Source: Spirochaetaceae bacterium (lineage in GTDB: Bacteria > Spirochaetota > Spirochaetia > DSM-27196 > Alkalispirochaetaceae). From it: DNA of 49,341 nt. The position numbers and the translations under genes were made by a program. The stretch is taken from contig REEH01000129.1 in the NCBI GenBank assembly GCA_007695175.1, positions 1-49,341 of the forward strand, in the 5' to 3' direction. The notes beneath the pieces were generated by a model. The model searched no databases, was not told where the DNA came from, and was given only the letters and a program-made list of their open reading frames with translations. This document shows, in pieces, positions 1-8,423 of the stretch (positions within the stretch are counted from its first letter, which is position 1; each line of letters opens with the position of its first letter).

Positions 1-95
1 GACCCGCTGCCGAATAAATCACAGGATACAACCAACATGAATGCCAGGATAGCTATAGTCGCCAGTCCCGCTATTCGAGACATGCCCTTCATCAT
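1..95 (-). CDS. Lipoprotein, N-terminal fragment (truncated by window edge)
   Basis: Reading leftward from an ATG at 95, the frame stays open to the window edge and encodes 31 residues. It begins M-M-K-G-M-S-R, has a hydrophobic stretch (AGLATIAILAFMLV) and then a lipobox VVSC at about residues 21-24, followed by D-L-F-G-S-G. A good ribosome site (AGGAGG) lies about 5 bases upstream. This is a classical lipoprotein signal peptide processed by signal peptidase II. The mature part lies outside the window, so function cannot be assigned. The frame is too short for most ORF cut-offs but signal, lipobox and ribosome site agree. Confidence 0.8.
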   Translation of the reverse strand, partial: MMKGMSRIAGLATIAILAFMLVVSCDLFGSG

Positions 96-173
96 ACTCC
101 TCCTGAGTAGAAAATCTCGATTTCTGCGGCTAACGATGGATCTGGGCGTCGTTCCCGTCAAGCCCTGTTTGAT

Positions 174-198
174 CGGGAGAACCCGGGATTTTCTCCCG
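174..198. other. 8-bp inverted repeat in the gap 96-290
   Basis: CGGGAGAA (174-181) and TTCTCCCG (191-198) form a perfect stem around a 9-base loop containing CCCGGG. It lies between the acyltransferase stop (291) and the lipoprotein start (95), both read leftward. There is no clear T-run on either side, so it is only a possible terminator or processing hairpin. The rest of the gap shows nothing recognisable. Confidence 0.35.
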
Positions 199-290
199 AC
201 TTCTCCCGGGTGTACTCCGGGGATATTACGCGCCGGGCGTTGCAACACCTGTAACGCACAGGCGCTACAGCAGCACCAGCCACTGCACTT

Positions 291-1199
291 TCACGACCGG
301 TCCCCCGAGGATTCCTGATCCCGCCCCCGCTCGGCCGGCGGCGTATAGACGATTGTCCGGGCTACCTTATGTACCACGTCGATCCGGCGCAACGTTGCCT
401 CAGGCAGCTGGGGCATCGATCGGTGAGCGGAGGAAACTGCTTCATAGAGGGCCGATGCCAGTGATCGTCGATCTTCCGCCAGGATCGGCGCTTTGCCGTA
501 GTGAATCCGGCAGGTGATGCGGGGCGCATGAAAGGCGCGGTAGATATGGGTGAGGAGTGGCGGCCACTCCTCCCAGCCGATCACGACACTGGCGGGAGGC
601 CAGGAAGCGGGGGTCTCGTAACGGACCGTCGCCCAGTAGACGGGGCGGCGCAGGTCCACCGCCACCTGGAGAAGCGCCGACTTGAATGGGCGCACTCCGG
701 CCCCCCGACTGGTGCGCCCCTCGGGGAACACCATGAGGGACTCGCCACTCTCGAGAATGGTACGCATCGCGGTCTGGGCATGCCCGATCGCCCGGACGCT
801 CATGCGGTTTACAAACTTCACTCCCACCGAGCGGAGCACGACTCCGAAACCAACAATCTGACCGTACAGGTGATTTACCATGAAACGACACCCGAGCTCG
901 CTCAGAAAGGTGAAGGAATCGGCCCAGCTCACATGGTTGGCGACGACCAGCGCTCCCGGGGGCGGAGGGGTACCCTCATTTCTGATCCGAATGTTGGAGG
1001 CACACACCAGGATACGGCCCAGCCTGCGCACGATTTCCGGCCGGAGACGACGATACGTGGAGATAGGCAGCACCGTGCGAATAAACAGCGCCGCCAGGGC
1101 CCCCCAGAAAAAGACCGAGGCAAAGTAGAACAGTCGCACCAGTCCCCGCAGGGCTCCGATTACGGTATAACGCGGGTTGCGTGAGAGGAAGTACGACAT
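291..1199 (-). CDS. Lysophospholipid acyltransferase family protein (PlsC-like)
   Basis: A 302-residue membrane acyltransferase of the PlsC/LPLAT family, which transfers acyl groups to lysophosphatidic acid or similar lipids at the inner membrane. The catalytic HX4D motif is NHVSWAD (H89, D94), and the glycerophosphate-binding motif FPEGRTS is at about 158-164. A hydrophobic segment at about 20-45 anchors the N-terminus. The 302-residue length is somewhat long for PlsC; the C-terminal ~60 residues have no recognised domain. The ATG at 1199 has no clear ribosome site. TACAAT (complement of 1206-1211) lies only 5 bases ahead, so the mRNA may be leaderless. Divergent from the transporter at 1331. 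The exact substrate is unknown; a second family member is at 9395-10171. Confidence 0.85.
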   Translation of the reverse strand: MSYFLSRNPRYTVIGALRGLVRLFYFASVFFWGALAALFIRTVLPISTYRRLRPEIVRRLGRILVCASNIRIRNEGTPPPPGALVVANHVSWADSFTFLSELGCRFMVNHLYGQIVGFGVVLRSVGVKFVNRMSVRAIGHAQTAMRTILESGESLMVFPEGRTSRGAGVRPFKSALLQVAVDLRRPVYWATVRYETPASWPPASVVIGWEEWPPLLTHIYRAFHAPRITCRIHYGKAPILAEDRRSLASALYEAVSSAHRSMPQLPEATLRRIDVVHKVARTIVYTPPAERGRDQESSGDRS

Positions 1200-1330
1200 A
1201 ACCCGATTGTAGCAGAAATCAGGGGTTTTGTGGTCAGGTTTTTAACGCAAAGGGTGAGCAAACGGTCCGTATCCTCGTGCATCCCCGGCGCCGGTCTTGC
1301 CTCGCATCCCCGGACAGTGTAGGCTGCCGC

Positions 1331-2263
1331 ATGCTCAAAATGGCACGGCTTCTCCAGGAGCGCTTCGTTGCGGTGCTGCTGCTGTTTGTCCTTCTCGGCT
1401 TCCTGGTACCCGGCCTGGAGCGTGTCCCCTCATCCGTTCTGATCCTCTCTCTCGCCTTGCTTATCTTCATATCATCCTTCGGGATATCACTCGAAGAGGT
1501 TCGACGGATCGCGCCGCTGCAGACGGGGCTCTTTTATGTCCTGCGCTTTCCCGTTCTGGGAATTCTGCTGTGGGTCCTTGCCAACGCACTGTACCCCGGT
1601 ATTGCAACGGCGGTCTTGCTTCTGAGTCTGGCTCCGGCGGGTGTCGCCTCGCCGGGCGTATCCAGTATCTACCGGGGCAATATTTCGCTTTCCATCCTGA
1701 TTGTCGTGGTCAGCGCTTTTCTGGCACCCTTCCTGATTCCCCTGGTCCTGCAGCTGTTTGTCGCGCGGCAGATCAATCTGGAGGTGTGGCCCATTTTCCG
1801 CACCCTCCTGATAAGTGTCTTCCTTCCCCTGGTGGCGCATCTTCCCTTTCGCCGAACGCCCGCCGCCCGGTGGCTGCGTACGCACGACGCTCTGATCGTG
1901 GTCCCCACGATCGGCATCCTGGTGATGCTCGTTATCAGCCGGCAGAAGGCTTTTATCCTCGCTCACATTCTGGAAGCAGCGATCTTCGTCGCCATCACGA
2001 TCGTCCTGTACGTTCTGTACTACGCCTTTGGCTGGTTTCTCTTCCCCCGGGCGCCCAGGCGAAACCGCATAAGCTTCACGCTGGGCTCCGGTGTAAACAA
2101 TACGGCGATAGTGATCGTCCTGGCTTCCCTCTACTTCGCTCCGGAGGTGAGCACCTTTCTCGTATCCGCCGAGCTGGCCTGGGTAGCCGGCATGGTGCTC
2201 TTCAAGCGGTTTATCGAGAGTCACAGCTCCTTCGCGTCCGACGGCGCAGCACAAGCGCCCTGA
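1331..2263 (+). CDS. Bile acid:sodium symporter (BASS) family transporter
   Basis: About 310 residues and almost entirely hydrophobic, with roughly nine to ten membrane helices. The pattern fits the BASS/SBF fold: an internal LAPAGVASPG stretch followed by YRGNISLS in the first half, and LGSGVNNTAIVIVLA late in the protein, which resembles the conserved Gly/Asn/Gln crossover region of these sodium-coupled carriers. Substrates in the family range from bile acids to pyruvate, pantothenate and other organic anions, so none is assigned. The start is uncertain: ATG at 1331 gives a normal N-terminus, 1277 would add 18 residues rich in Arg, and neither has a convincing ribosome site. It stands alone and converges on the CBS gene. 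Confidence 0.7.
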   Translation: MLKMARLLQERFVAVLLLFVLLGFLVPGLERVPSSVLILSLALLIFISSFGISLEEVRRIAPLQTGLFYVLRFPVLGILLWVLANALYPGIATAVLLLSLAPAGVASPGVSSIYRGNISLSILIVVVSAFLAPFLIPLVLQLFVARQINLEVWPIFRTLLISVFLPLVAHLPFRRTPAARWLRTHDALIVVPTIGILVMLVISRQKAFILAHILEAAIFVAITIVLYVLYYAFGWFLFPRAPRRNRISFTLGSGVNNTAIVIVLASLYFAPEVSTFLVSAELAWVAGMVLFKRFIESHSSFASDGAAQAP

Positions 2264-2312
2264 GCGCCCTGCGCACCACGTTGCGCCGGCGAGATTGGAG
2301 CGACCGGTTGGA

Positions 2313-2777
2313 TCAGGACAGGGCCCCGGAAATGTAACCTTCCAGTCGGTTTATCAGGTCCTCTTTCTCCGCCAGGAGCGCCTCCTTCTCCGCCATGGCC
2401 GCCTTTACCAGGTCTCCGATTGAGACGAGGCCCGCCAGTTTTCCATCATCCACCACCGGAAGATGCCGTATACGCAGCCGCGTCACGAACTCCATGCACT
2501 CCTGGACGGTATTATCCGAACGGACGGTCACAAGCTCCCTGGTCATCAGCTCCCGCACCGGCTGATCCTTTGACAGATTCGGTTGTTCCACGCTCCCCCG
2601 GGCATAGTCACGCTCGGAGAAGACCCCCGCGAGCGATCCCCCCTCGCCCAGCACCAGGACAGCGCCGATTTTGTGCTCTGCCATTGCCCTCAAAGCCTCG
2701 CTCAGGGTGGCTTCCGGTGATACGGAATAAACCCTGCGGCCGTTCATTCGGAGCAGCTCCCCGATTGTAGTTTCCAT
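2313..2777 (-). CDS. Tandem CBS-domain protein
   Basis: A 154-residue soluble protein made of two CBS motifs. The first starts around V17-Y18-S19 and runs through AMAEHKIGAVLVLGEGG; the second contains LRIRHLPVVDDGKLAGLVSIGDLV. Such CBS pairs bind adenosyl ligands (AMP, ATP, SAM) and act as energy sensors. The C-terminus is a short charged helix. The ATG at 2777 is chosen because a G-rich ribosome site (GAGGGGGGAAAGG) lies just ahead; longer reading would run into the divergent gene. A strong promoter matches: TTGCAA (2840-2845), 17-base spacer, TATAAT (complement of 2817-2822). Partner and ligand are unknown. Confidence 0.85.
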   Translation of the reverse strand: METTIGELLRMNGRRVYSVSPEATLSEALRAMAEHKIGAVLVLGEGGSLAGVFSERDYARGSVEQPNLSKDQPVRELMTRELVTVRSDNTVQECMEFVTRLRIRHLPVVDDGKLAGLVSIGDLVKAAMAEKEALLAEKEDLINRLEGYISGALS

Positions 2778-2816
2778 TGCCTTTCCCCCCTCAAACAAAT
2801 CTGGAGTTAAAAGGTC

Positions 2817-2845
2817 ATTATACGCCCCCGGGAACCTCGTTGCAA
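2817..2845 (-). promoter_or_regulatory. Sigma70-type promoter of the CBS gene
   Basis: TTGCAA (2840-2845), a 17-base spacer, then TATAAT (complement of 2817-2822), about 40 bases upstream of the ATG at 2777. Confidence 0.65.
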
Positions 2846-2858
2846 ACGACTCTAAGAC

Positions 2859-2887
2859 TTGAGCACGCGCACCACCTCGATTAGAAT
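2859..2887 (+). promoter_or_regulatory. Sigma70-type promoter of the cyclic-nucleotide-binding gene
   Basis: TTGAGC (2859-2864), a 17-base spacer, TAGAAT (2882-2887), with the ATG at 2911. It sits back to back with the promoter of the CBS gene; the two -35 boxes are 13 bases apart, so a single bound protein could affect both. Confidence 0.55.
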
Positions 2888-2910
2888 GTGAAAGGGGGAT
2901 CGTAGCGGAA

Positions 2911-3420
2911 ATGTCGGAAACCCTTGAAAAAATTCTCTTTCTGCAGGGCGTTGAGATTTTTGGCAATCTCACAATCCAGGAACTTCAGGAAATCGCCCTG
3001 ATCTCTGAAAACGAGCAGTACAACGATAACGAGTATCTCTTTCGCCAGGGAGACCCGGGTAACTACGCCTATATCATTGTTTCCGGCCAGGTGGAGCTCT
3101 TCTTTGAGACCGAACGCAAAGTTCGACAGCCCCTGGTAACGCTCAGCGAGGGCGCGTGCTTTGGAGAAATGGCGCTGCTTGACGGTGAGCCCCGGTCCGC
3201 TGGAGCGCGCACCGTGACGGAGTGCGTAATCTCCCGCATCTCCCGGGCGGACTTCATCCAGACGATAAGCCGACACCCCGCAATGGCGCTGGGTATCATC
3301 GCGCAGCTCACCAGCCGGATCAGGACCACAAACAGCAGGGCCAACCGTCTTACCAAAGTGGTGGAATCCTTTCGCGATCTATTTGAGGAGAGCCGGAAAA
3401 TACTCGGGGAATCCTCGTGA
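2911..3420 (+). CDS. Cyclic nucleotide-binding domain protein (no DNA-binding domain)
   Basis: A 169-residue cytoplasmic protein. Residues about 15-130 form a cNMP-binding beta-roll with a recognisable phosphate-binding cassette FGEMALLDGEPRSAGAR (E86, R95). The C-terminal 40 residues are helical and charged and contain no helix-turn-helix, so it is not a CRP-type repressor/activator. Its stop codon overlaps the start of the next gene (GTGA, 3417-3420), so both are probably translated together. The likely role is a ligand-sensing subunit for the transporter encoded next. A promoter lies at 2859-2887. Whether cAMP, cGMP or another ligand binds is not visible. Confidence 0.85.
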   Translation: MSETLEKILFLQGVEIFGNLTIQELQEIALISENEQYNDNEYLFRQGDPGNYAYIIVSGQVELFFETERKVRQPLVTLSEGACFGEMALLDGEPRSAGARTVTECVISRISRADFIQTISRHPAMALGIIAQLTSRIRTTNSRANRLTKVVESFRDLFEESRKILGESS

Positions 3421-6086
3421 CCCGTGCCGGGTTGAGGTTGTCCGTTTCGCGAGCCCTGAAGATTCACCGGGGCGAAGAAAGCCGGATACTCGCCTTCTTC
3501 GTTCTTCACGTCCTGCTCTCTCTGGTGATCGGAATGATCAGTTCCGTAGTGGATGCACTGGTAATCACCCGGCAACAGACGGGCTCCTCGGCGATGCTGT
3601 ACAGCGTTTCCGCCACCGCCCTCGGAGCTATCGGACTCTTCTATGCCGGGATTACGGACCGCATCGACAAACGGCGACTCTTTTTCTTTTCCCTGGTGGT
3701 TTCCCTTGCCATATGCCTGCTGGCGGGGTTTCTCCTCTTTCTTCATGACTTTATCGGGGGAATCCCCCTGCTCGTATCGGGCCTGTTCGTGTGGCGCTTC
3801 ATCGTGGGAATTCTGCTGCTGCTCATTTTCTGGGATCTGGCCCCCTTTTTCTTTGACGCCCGGCAGGGCAAACGGCTCTTCCCGCTCCTGGCGATCGGCG
3901 GTGCGATGGGCTACTCCGGAGGTTCTCTCCTGGTGGTGGCGCTGGTCCGGTTCGTCCCTCTGAGCACGCAACTCTTCGCGATTGCTCTGGTGACGCTCCT
4001 GTGCGTCGTTACCTTTCAGCACGTGAGGACGCGCTTCACGATACTCGATTCGCCCCGTTACCGGGACAGGACAATCCGGGAGGAGCTCCGGGAAGGATTT
4101 GAGACCTTCCGGAGCAATCCTTTTCTGCGCGCCGTCGGGGGGAATACGGTCCTTTTCGGCATCCTGAGCGGGTTGATCATACTCACGTACAACGCCGTCA
4201 TAGATGCGCGCACGACCACCGGCAGCGAGGCGGCCAGCCTCATGGGAATCCAGCGCGCCGGTGCGACGGTACTCCAGGCGGTGATCCTGACCAAGGTGAT
4301 GAGCCAGTCCGCCCTGGGAGGAAAGCACAAGAACGCTGTTATCATGCAGCTGGGATTCTTCACGCTGGGAATCGTGGCGTTTGCGATCAGCATGGTGGGA
4401 GTTGCGGATTTCACGCGGCAGATCGAGGTCGCACTCATGTCCCCGGCGGCGATGGCGGCCTTTGCCTTTCTGCCGTCCCGCTACCGGGGGCGTGTCATGG
4501 TGCTCAATAACATTGTGGCCGCCTCTCTGGGAATTCTGGCAGCCACAATCGTGGTGCAGATCGCTGCACCCTACGTGGACCCGCTCTGGTTCATCTACCC
4601 GATCGGCGCACTCATGGTGATCCGTCTGGCCTTCAACTTCGTGCTGGACCGGCGGTACGTGGCTCTCCTCTCGGAGAGTCTCCTCTCCGACAACAAGCTC
4701 AACCTCGCCCGGATAGAGGAAAACACCGGAAGCATACTCCAGGATCAAAAGCTGCTGGATCGGCTCTATCGGCAGACGCGGGAGCAAAGCCCCTCAATCC
4801 GCATGTTCATGGCGGGCCGTCTCGCCCGGAGTGCCCGGACCGCGGAAGATATCGAGCGGGTACAACCGTTTCTCGAAATGGACGGCCAGGCAAACGAGGC
4901 GCTGCAGGCCTTGCGGATCCAGACGCTCGCCCGGGTTGATTTTGAGCAGTTCGAACCGGAGATCACCAGGGCGGTTCAATCCTCTCACGGCAGCGTACGG
5001 ATCGCATCCCGCCTGGCGATCCTCACAAGGCGTGTCGGAGAGGATCCGGAGAGGGAATCGGACCGTCTGCTCGAGGAGTTCCGCCGTCTTTCCGGGGAAA
5101 GCGATACCGGACCATTCGCCGAGGTCTGCGAGCTCATTCTCCGCCTGGAAGCAAAAACAAACCTCACGATCATCGGGGAAAACTGGCATGAGTTGCGGGA
5201 TTCGCAGCGAGAGATCTTTCTCCGGATTCTCGCGGACAACCCGACCACGTACTACTTCTCCACGCTCGTGGAACAGCTCTCCCACGAGACACTCCGTGAC
5301 ACCGCTCTCAAGGGACTCAAGAAGCTGCCGGAGGAGCTGCTCCTCGAAAAGCGGGAGCAGACGGCACACCTGGAAATACCGCTGCGATTGCTGCTCCTGC
5401 GGGAGATGCACCACACCCACCCCCTTTTCGCCCGGTCGGAGAGCGAGGAGATACTGGGACAGCTCCTGAAGGATCTCCCCATGTCCAATGAGATTGAACT
5501 CTTCGCGGCCCTGCACGATAAAGGGGAACAGATCACGGACGCGGCGCTCCTGGTCCTATCCGATCCGAAGCCTCCCGCAGCGCCTCTCGCACGGATGGCG
5601 GAGGAGAGAGCTGCTGCTCTGGGTGGCCTCTTTCCCATGCTTTTCCTTCTGCGCTTTGATACACCCGGGCTGGAGCAACAGCGCTATCTGCCGCTGTTCC
5701 GGGCACTGCTGGAGGAGAGGCTCCACGAGCTTTCCCTCCTGGTTCTGACCCTCAGTGCAGTTGCCCTGGCCAAGGAAAACGATCGCGTCCTGGCGTGGTC
5801 GGTGTGCCGGGAACTGCGGGATCGAACATCTCCGGTTCAGCAGAACGCCCTGGAGTTCGTGGAAACCAGGACGGAGGAGGAGATCAAGAAGTACCTGCTG
5901 CTCTTCTTTGAATCCCTAACGGACCTGGAGAAGCAGGCACGACTGCGGCCGCTGGTGCGAAACTACACGTTCGATACCGACAGGAAGCTGAGCGACCTTC
6001 ACTCCTTTTACCTCTCCCGGGACGCGCACGTTCCGGCGGAGATCATCGGGAGCCTCCGCTTCCCCCGGCCGGACCCTTTCCGGTAG
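3417..6086 (+). CDS. NTT/MFS-like transporter with large C-terminal helical-repeat domain
   Basis: An 889-residue protein. Residues 1 to about 415 contain about 11-12 membrane helices with the layout of ATP/ADP (NTT) or MFS carriers, including the loop DRIDKRR after helix 3. Residues about 420-889 are soluble, alpha-helical and leucine-rich, resembling degenerate HEAT-like repeats. NTT-like carriers with HEAT and cyclic-nucleotide-binding modules occur in several bacterial phyla; here the nucleotide-binding module is a separate upstream gene overlapping by 4 bases (GTGA). The GTG start follows GGGGA at about 8 bases. Substrate and direction of transport are unknown. The domain split is clear, while the NTT assignment is by general resemblance only. 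Confidence 0.6.
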   Translation: MTRAGLRLSVSRALKIHRGEESRILAFFVLHVLLSLVIGMISSVVDALVITRQQTGSSAMLYSVSATALGAIGLFYAGITDRIDKRRLFFFSLVVSLAICLLAGFLLFLHDFIGGIPLLVSGLFVWRFIVGILLLLIFWDLAPFFFDARQGKRLFPLLAIGGAMGYSGGSLLVVALVRFVPLSTQLFAIALVTLLCVVTFQHVRTRFTILDSPRYRDRTIREELREGFETFRSNPFLRAVGGNTVLFGILSGLIILTYNAVIDARTTTGSEAASLMGIQRAGATVLQAVILTKVMSQSALGGKHKNAVIMQLGFFTLGIVAFAISMVGVADFTRQIEVALMSPAAMAAFAFLPSRYRGRVMVLNNIVAASLGILAATIVVQIAAPYVDPLWFIYPIGALMVIRLAFNFVLDRRYVALLSESLLSDNKLNLARIEENTGSILQDQKLLDRLYRQTREQSPSIRMFMAGRLARSARTAEDIERVQPFLEMDGQANEALQALRIQTLARVDFEQFEPEITRAVQSSHGSVRIASRLAILTRRVGEDPERESDRLLEEFRRLSGESDTGPFAEVCELILRLEAKTNLTIIGENWHELRDSQREIFLRILADNPTTYYFSTLVEQLSHETLRDTALKGLKKLPEELLLEKREQTAHLEIPLRLLLLREMHHTHPLFARSESEEILGQLLKDLPMSNEIELFAALHDKGEQITDAALLVLSDPKPPAAPLARMAEERAAALGGLFPMLFLLRFDTPGLEQQRYLPLFRALLEERLHELSLLVLTLSAVALAKENDRVLAWSVCRELRDRTSPVQQNALEFVETRTEEEIKKYLLLFFESLTDLEKQARLRPLVRNYTFDTDRKLSDLHSFYLSRDAHVPAEIIGSLRFPRPDPFR

Positions 6087-6099
6087 GATACGGCCCATC

Positions 6100-7452
6100 A
6101 TGAGTGAAAAGAACACGGAACTGCCCAAAGGTTTCTACCGGATCACGATTCTGATCGGTCTCGGGTTTTTTACGATGGGACTGATGGATCCGCTCTACGA
6201 TACGTACGTACCGATCTTTCTCGCGGACTTCCTTACCTCCCGCTTCCTGATCGGCGCGATCATGACGCTGGACAACCTGCTTGCCCTGTTCCTCATTCCA
6301 ATCGTATCCAACCTCTCGGACAACACTCATACTCCGATCGGACGGCGCATGCCCTGGATTCTGGTGACTGTTCCCCTGTCAGGCATCTTTTTTGCCCTGC
6401 TGCCCTACGGGGCCCTCCCCTCAGGATCCCTGGTAGCGCTGATCCTTGTCATCTTTGTACTCAACCTGGCCAAACAGGCCGCGCGTGGTCCCGTCGTTGC
6501 CCTCATGCCCGATACGATTCCGGGAGAATACCGCAGCGAGGCCAACGGCGTGATCAATACGATGGGAGCGATCGCGGCGATCGTGGGTACGATCGTGCTG
6601 GCTCCGCTCATGGACCTGGACCTGGTGATGCCCCTGATCGGCTCGGTACGGCGGCGCCTTCCCTTCCTTATCTCCGGGGTGCTGGTGATCATCGCCACGA
6701 TACTGCTCTTTGCCTTCGTCCGGGAGAGTGCGAAAGCTCGGGAAAAACGCGAACGCACCGCCCTGCGTACGTCCCTTCGCCTTGTTTTCGGCGGGGAGGA
6801 CCGCAGTGCGATGCTGATTCTCCTCTCCCTCTTCTTCTGGTTTCTCGGTTACCAGGGTGTCCTGCCTTTCATGGGGATCTACAGCCGGCAGGTCCTGGGG
6901 GTTAGTGAGGGATTGGCCGGTCTCTCCCCCGGCGCCGTTGCGATCGGCTACATGCTTCTGGCAATTCCCTCCGGAATCATCGCCCATCGCTTTGGCCGGC
7001 GCCGTATAATCCGGTTCTGCCTGGTGGGGATCGTGATTGCCCTTCTCCTCATGTTTGTCCACGAGCCGGTGACCCGCGCCCTCGGCCTTTCCCCCTTTGT
7101 ATCCTGGGTCATCTTCCTGGGCATTCTCTTTTTCTTTGGAATGTTCTGGGGATCAGTGATCACCAACTCCTTTCCCATGCTCTGGCAGATGGCCCACTTC
7201 GGCAATATGGGGATCTATACCGGACTCTACTACTTCTTCAGCCAGGGAGCCGCTATTACCTCACCCCCGATCAGCGGGGCCGTTATCGATCTCTTCACCT
7301 TTGGTTTTGGCGATACGGCGGGGCTGCGCATGATCTTTCTCTACTCCTCAATCATGATGAGCGTCGCATTCTTTATAATGGGGCGTGTTCACGGGGGCGA
7401 GCCGGGGGAACCCGCCCGGAACGCCGGGGCCGGTGAGGGCGTGACCGGTTGA
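6100..7452 (+). CDS. MFS transporter, GPH/SLC45-like
   Basis: A 450-residue, 12-helix transporter. The loop after helix 2 reads LSDNTHTPIGRRMPW (about 72-86), the signature of the glycoside-pentoside-hexuronide and sucrose-carrier branch of the major facilitator superfamily. A large inner loop after helix 6 is rich in Arg/Lys (REKRERTALRTSLR). These carriers move sugars or glycosides with protons or sodium. The start ATG at 6100 lies 13 bases after the previous stop, and the last codon overlaps the next start (TGATG), so it belongs to a run continuing into the phosphodiesterase gene. That context would also allow a lipid-derived substrate such as glycerophosphodiesters. The substrate is not assigned. 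Confidence 0.75.
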   Translation: MSEKNTELPKGFYRITILIGLGFFTMGLMDPLYDTYVPIFLADFLTSRFLIGAIMTLDNLLALFLIPIVSNLSDNTHTPIGRRMPWILVTVPLSGIFFALLPYGALPSGSLVALILVIFVLNLAKQAARGPVVALMPDTIPGEYRSEANGVINTMGAIAAIVGTIVLAPLMDLDLVMPLIGSVRRRLPFLISGVLVIIATILLFAFVRESAKAREKRERTALRTSLRLVFGGEDRSAMLILLSLFFWFLGYQGVLPFMGIYSRQVLGVSEGLAGLSPGAVAIGYMLLAIPSGIIAHRFGRRRIIRFCLVGIVIALLLMFVHEPVTRALGLSPFVSWVIFLGILFFFGMFWGSVITNSFPMLWQMAHFGNMGIYTGLYYFFSQGAAITSPPISGAVIDLFTFGFGDTAGLRMIFLYSSIMMSVAFFIMGRVHGGEPGEPARNAGAGEGVTG

Positions 7453-8321
7453 TGATCCCGCTGCCCACCGCTCTTCTGATCGCCGCGTCCCTCGGCCTCG
7501 CGGCGATGCTCCTTTATCTCTATCTGCTCGCGCCCGGGCGCGTGCGGGATGGGGGAGAAGCTATTCAGAGGCAGGGAATCGAGGAGCTCACGCGGTGGCA
7601 CTACGCGCACCGGGGGCTCCACAGCGTGGATCGGTCCGTTCCGGAAAACTCGCTGGCCGCCTTTGTCGCCGCCCGGGACGGGGGGTACGGCATGGAGCTG
7701 GACCTCAATCTGACGCGGGACGGCCAGGTGGTGGTGTTTCACGACGACACGCTGGAGCGGGTCTGCGGCGTCTCAGGCAGGGTGGTGGACCAAACTCTGG
7801 CGGAGCTTCGGGAGTTGCGCCTCCATGGTACGGGGGAGCGCATCCCCACCCTGAGGGAGGTTCTGGAGGAGATCTCCGGATCGGTACCCCTGATCGTGGA
7901 GCTCAAGGACACGCCGCGTCACCGGGAATTGTGCCGCGCCGCGGCGACGATCCTGGACGGATACAGCGGTCCATACTGTATCGAGTCCTTTCACCCGGCG
8001 ATTGTCCGCTGGTTCAGGAAGCACAGACCCGCGGTGATTCGCGGCCAGCTCTCGGCGGGACACCGGGAGTTTCCCGACCAGAGTCCGCCGGTGCGGTTCC
8101 TTCTTTCCTCACTCCTCACCAACGGTGCCACACGGCCCCACTTCGTGGCGTACCGGCACCAGGACGCGCGGCGCGCCGGCGGTTCGGTCCCGCGCCTGCG
8201 GCTCCGCCTCTTCCGGGCGCTCGGGGGCTTCCTGGTGACGTGGACGGTCACGGCGGAGGATGACAGGAAGTGGTGCCTGGAGCACTTTGATACGATCATT
8301 TTTGAATACTTTCTCCCCTGA
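7452..8321 (+). CDS. Glycerophosphodiester phosphodiesterase family protein
   Basis: About 289 residues. An N-terminal membrane helix (residues 7-27) is followed by a GDPD TIM barrel that hydrolyses glycerophosphodiesters to glycerol 3-phosphate and an alcohol. Catalytic and metal residues are visible: H53-R54 (YAHRG), E65-N66, E82 and D84 (MELDLN), and H97 with D98 (VFHDD). The ATG at 7452 shares one base with the previous stop codon; a TTG three bases earlier is possible. The helix probably tethers the enzyme to the outer face of the inner membrane. Co-transcription with the transporter and the lipid kinase/acyltransferase genes suggests phospholipid turnover or salvage. Confidence 0.88.
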   Translation: MIPLPTALLIAASLGLAAMLLYLYLLAPGRVRDGGEAIQRQGIEELTRWHYAHRGLHSVDRSVPENSLAAFVAARDGGYGMELDLNLTRDGQVVVFHDDTLERVCGVSGRVVDQTLAELRELRLHGTGERIPTLREVLEEISGSVPLIVELKDTPRHRELCRAAATILDGYSGPYCIESFHPAIVRWFRKHRPAVIRGQLSAGHREFPDQSPPVRFLLSSLLTNGATRPHFVAYRHQDARRAGGSVPRLRLRLFRALGGFLVTWTVTAEDDRKWCLEHFDTIIFEYFLP

Positions 8322-8423
8322 GAGGGGCACGACCAGGACGACAAAGTGCACGAACCGCGGCGGCGCGCGGTTCCACGGTCCGCGACCGACAGTTGACGGA
8401 GGGCACCCCTTTACTGTCTACTT

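Noticed and set aside
37-318. 93-codon plus-strand frame at the left edge
   Set aside because: It runs opposite a lipoprotein signal peptide with a strong ribosome site and shows no protein-like pattern itself.
3069-4787. 572-codon minus-strand frame opposite the NTT-like transporter
   Set aside because: Composition is shadow-like (His, Gln, Arg, Glu), while the plus strand encodes clear membrane helices.
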